In this document: positions 4,481-5,949 of the stretch, in pieces | Layout: each line of letters begins with the position of its first letter | How positions within the stretch are numbered: the stretch's first letter is position 1 | Origin: an uncultured Bacteriovoracaceae bacterium | GTDB taxonomy: Bacteria; Bdellovibrionota; Bacteriovoracia; Bacteriovoracales; Bacteriovoracaceae | Assembly: GCA_937952395.1 (NCBI GenBank) | Contig: CALFYV010000185.1 | Span: 1-5,949, forward strand | Direction of reading: 5' to 3' | Length of the DNA stretch: 5,949 bases | Notes under the pieces: model-generated | Databases searched by the model: none | Seen by the model: only the letters and a program-made list of their open reading frames with translations | Told to the model about the DNA's origin: nothing | Program-made: the position numbers and the translations under genes

Positions 4481-5949
4481 TTGAAAATCTATAATACTCT
4501 TTTATTTTTGCTTCTGAGCTTTTTTTCTTTTTTGAATATATCGATTGTCCTTGCTGGAAACGACCTTAATATCGAAGTTTTACAACTAAAACCAAATCCT
4601 GCTAATGTTCGTGAAAATTTAAATGAATTAAAGAAAGAATTTTTAAAGGCAGATAAAATTGGCACAGACCTTATTGTAACGCCTGAACTCTTTCTTTCTG
4701 GCTACGGTCTAAGAGATTTTTATAGAAGACCTGAAGAACTCATAAACGCAACTGAGAAAGCTCTTAGAGAGTTAAAAAAATTAACTCAAAGCTCGGAAAC
4801 GGCTATTTTGGTTGGTCATATAGTGGAAAATACAAGTAAGGGTAAACCTTTATTTAATTCTGCTTCTTTAATCTATAAAGGTGAAATCATTAAGCAAGTA
4901 CATAAAACATTAATGCCAACTTATGATGTATTTGAAGATTATCGATTTTTTGAACCTTCGAATAAAAAACCATCAACAATAAGATTTAAAGATATTGAGC
5001 TGGCCATTGCCATATGCGAAGACTGGTGGGCAAATACTACACAAGCCAATGGTCAAGAAGGATATAAGAGTAATCCAGTTAAAGCTTTTCAAAAGCTTAA
5101 GCCAGATTTGGCCATCTCTCTCTCATCAAGTCCTGCTGGTCTGGGAAAAGTTTCTAGACGATTTGATGTTCATAAAGATGTGGCAAAAAAAATTGATGCC
5201 CCATTCATTTATGTTAATGAAGTACAAACCTACGACAATATCGTTACCGATGGTTATTCTTTCGTTCTAGATAGAAACGGAGAAATTATTGGACATGCTA
5301 AAGGTTTTGAAAAAGACAACTTAACTTTTCAATACTCTAAAGATTCAAAAGCTATTAAGGCCCTTCATGCACGAAAAATAAATCATGATCTTTTTTCTTC
5401 CACCGCCAATATATTGAGTTTTAGTAAAGCTTTGTTAAATAAGGCTGATCTTGATTACATCATTGATACACAAATTCACTTTCTAAAAAACTATGCTGAA
5501 TCAACTGGTCACAATAAGGCCATCATAGGTCTTAGTGGAGGTATTGATTCGGCTTTATCAACGGCAATTGCCGTTAAAGCATTAGGTCCAGAAAATGTTC
5601 ATATTTTTGCTATGCCAGGGCCCTATTCAGATCAAAAAAGTGAAGACTTTGCCAGAAACCAAGCTCGTGTTTTAAAAGTTCCTGAAAAGAATTTTCAGGT
5701 TAAATCTATTGTTCCTGCTTATGAAGCTATGTTAAAAGTTAATCCTGAATTTGTCGGTAATGTTGCTGAAGAAAATATTCAATCAAGTCTACGGGCCAAT
5801 ATTCTACTTAGACAATCGAATGTTATTAACAGATCTTTTGTTATGTCTAATGGTAACAGAGCAGAAATGCTCACTGGTTATTTCACCATAGGAGGCGATA
5901 ATGAAGGGGGAGTTAATATTCTAATGGATTTATACAAGATGGAAGTTTA
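4481..5949 (+). CDS. nadE: Glutamine-dependent NAD synthetase with an N-terminal signal peptide (3' end outside window)
   Basis: 489 residues are visible and the frame runs off the edge; family members have roughly 540-680, so the C-terminus is missing. The enzyme uses ATP and glutamine-derived ammonia to turn deamido-NAD into NAD. Residues 31 to about 300 are the nitrilase-type glutaminase domain with its triad: E69 (TPELFLSGYG), K142 (HKTLMPTY) and C179 (AICEDWW). Residues from about 320 are the synthetase domain: ATP loop GLSGGIDSA (350-358), MPGPYS (378-383), ENIQ (431-434) and a variant NGNRAEM..GYFTIGGD segment (457-473). Residues 1-25 (MKIYN, then a long hydrophobic stretch, ending SIVLA before GND) look like a cleavable Sec signal, which is abnormal for this cytoplasmic enzyme. 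The first Met is residue 145, so no Met start skips the leader. It is the third gene of the operon, 7 bases after the 43-residue gene. Function is secure; export is a prediction. Confidence 0.88.
   Translation, partial: MKIYNTLLFLLLSFFSFLNISIVLAGNDLNIEVLQLKPNPANVRENLNELKKEFLKADKIGTDLIVTPELFLSGYGLRDFYRRPEELINATEKALRELKKLTQSSETAILVGHIVENTSKGKPLFNSASLIYKGEIIKQVHKTLMPTYDVFEDYRFFEPSNKKPSTIRFKDIELAIAICEDWWANTTQANGQEGYKSNPVKAFQKLKPDLAISLSSSPAGLGKVSRRFDVHKDVAKKIDAPFIYVNEVQTYDNIVTDGYSFVLDRNGEIIGHAKGFEKDNLTFQYSKDSKAIKALHARKINHDLFSSTANILSFSKALLNKADLDYIIDTQIHFLKNYAESTGHNKAIIGLSGGIDSALSTAIAVKALGPENVHIFAMPGPYSDQKSEDFARNQARVLKVPEKNFQVKSIVPAYEAMLKVNPEFVGNVAEENIQSSLRANILLRQSNVINRSFVMSNGNRAEMLTGYFTIGGDNEGGVNILMDLYKMEV

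Noticed and set aside
4532..4534. TTG at 4532 as the NAD synthetase start, giving a form without most of the leader
   Set aside because: The bases before it are a pyrimidine run with no Shine-Dalgarno, while TTG 4481 has GAGGT at good spacing. It stays the main alternative to export.
4995..5270. 91-residue reading frame on the plus strand
   Set aside because: Lies inside the NAD synthetase in another frame, across the catalytic Cys region.

Overview
The window is a low-GC bacterial segment with six protein genes and no RNA genes, insertion sequences or CRISPR. Frequent TTG starts, many exported proteins, an RlmI-type methyltransferase and a glutamine-dependent NAD synthetase fit a Gram-negative bacterium. 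The overall style resembles the AT-rich predatory Bdellovibrionota (Bacteriovorax or Halobacteriovorax type). That placement is an impression from composition and gene style; no marker in the window proves it.

Layout. Positions 2-1069 (+) hold the C-terminal end of a large, probably surface or secreted protein built from tandem Ig-like repeats with a regular Cys/Trp rhythm. After a 117-base gap with a good sigma-70-like promoter and a pair of short direct repeats comes an ATP-grasp ligase of unknown substrate (1187-2518, +). It converges on an RlmI-type 23S rRNA m5C methyltransferase (2551-3798, -) across a 32-base gap. A 142-base divergent region (3799-3940) carries overlapping promoter candidates for both directions and a 14-bp dyad.

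From 3941 to the right edge runs a tight three-gene operon in which every product starts with a Sec-type signal peptide: an Asn/Gln/Tyr-rich 134-residue protein, a 43-residue precursor of a very basic peptide of about 25 residues (4342-4473), and a glutamine-dependent NAD synthetase (4481 to beyond the edge). The second gene overlaps the first by 4 bases and the third follows 7 bases later. Genes two and three start with TTG behind good Shine-Dalgarno sequences.

The most interesting content is this operon. NAD synthetases work in the cytoplasm, yet this one has a hydrophobic leader ending in a signal-peptidase-like site, and no start codon with a ribosome binding site would leave the leader out. 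Its nitrilase Glu-Lys-Cys triad and SGGxDS ATP loop are intact, so it looks like a working enzyme placed outside the inner membrane, co-expressed with two small exported proteins. In a predator this could mean NAD synthesis or amide hydrolysis on prey-derived metabolites, but that role is inference.
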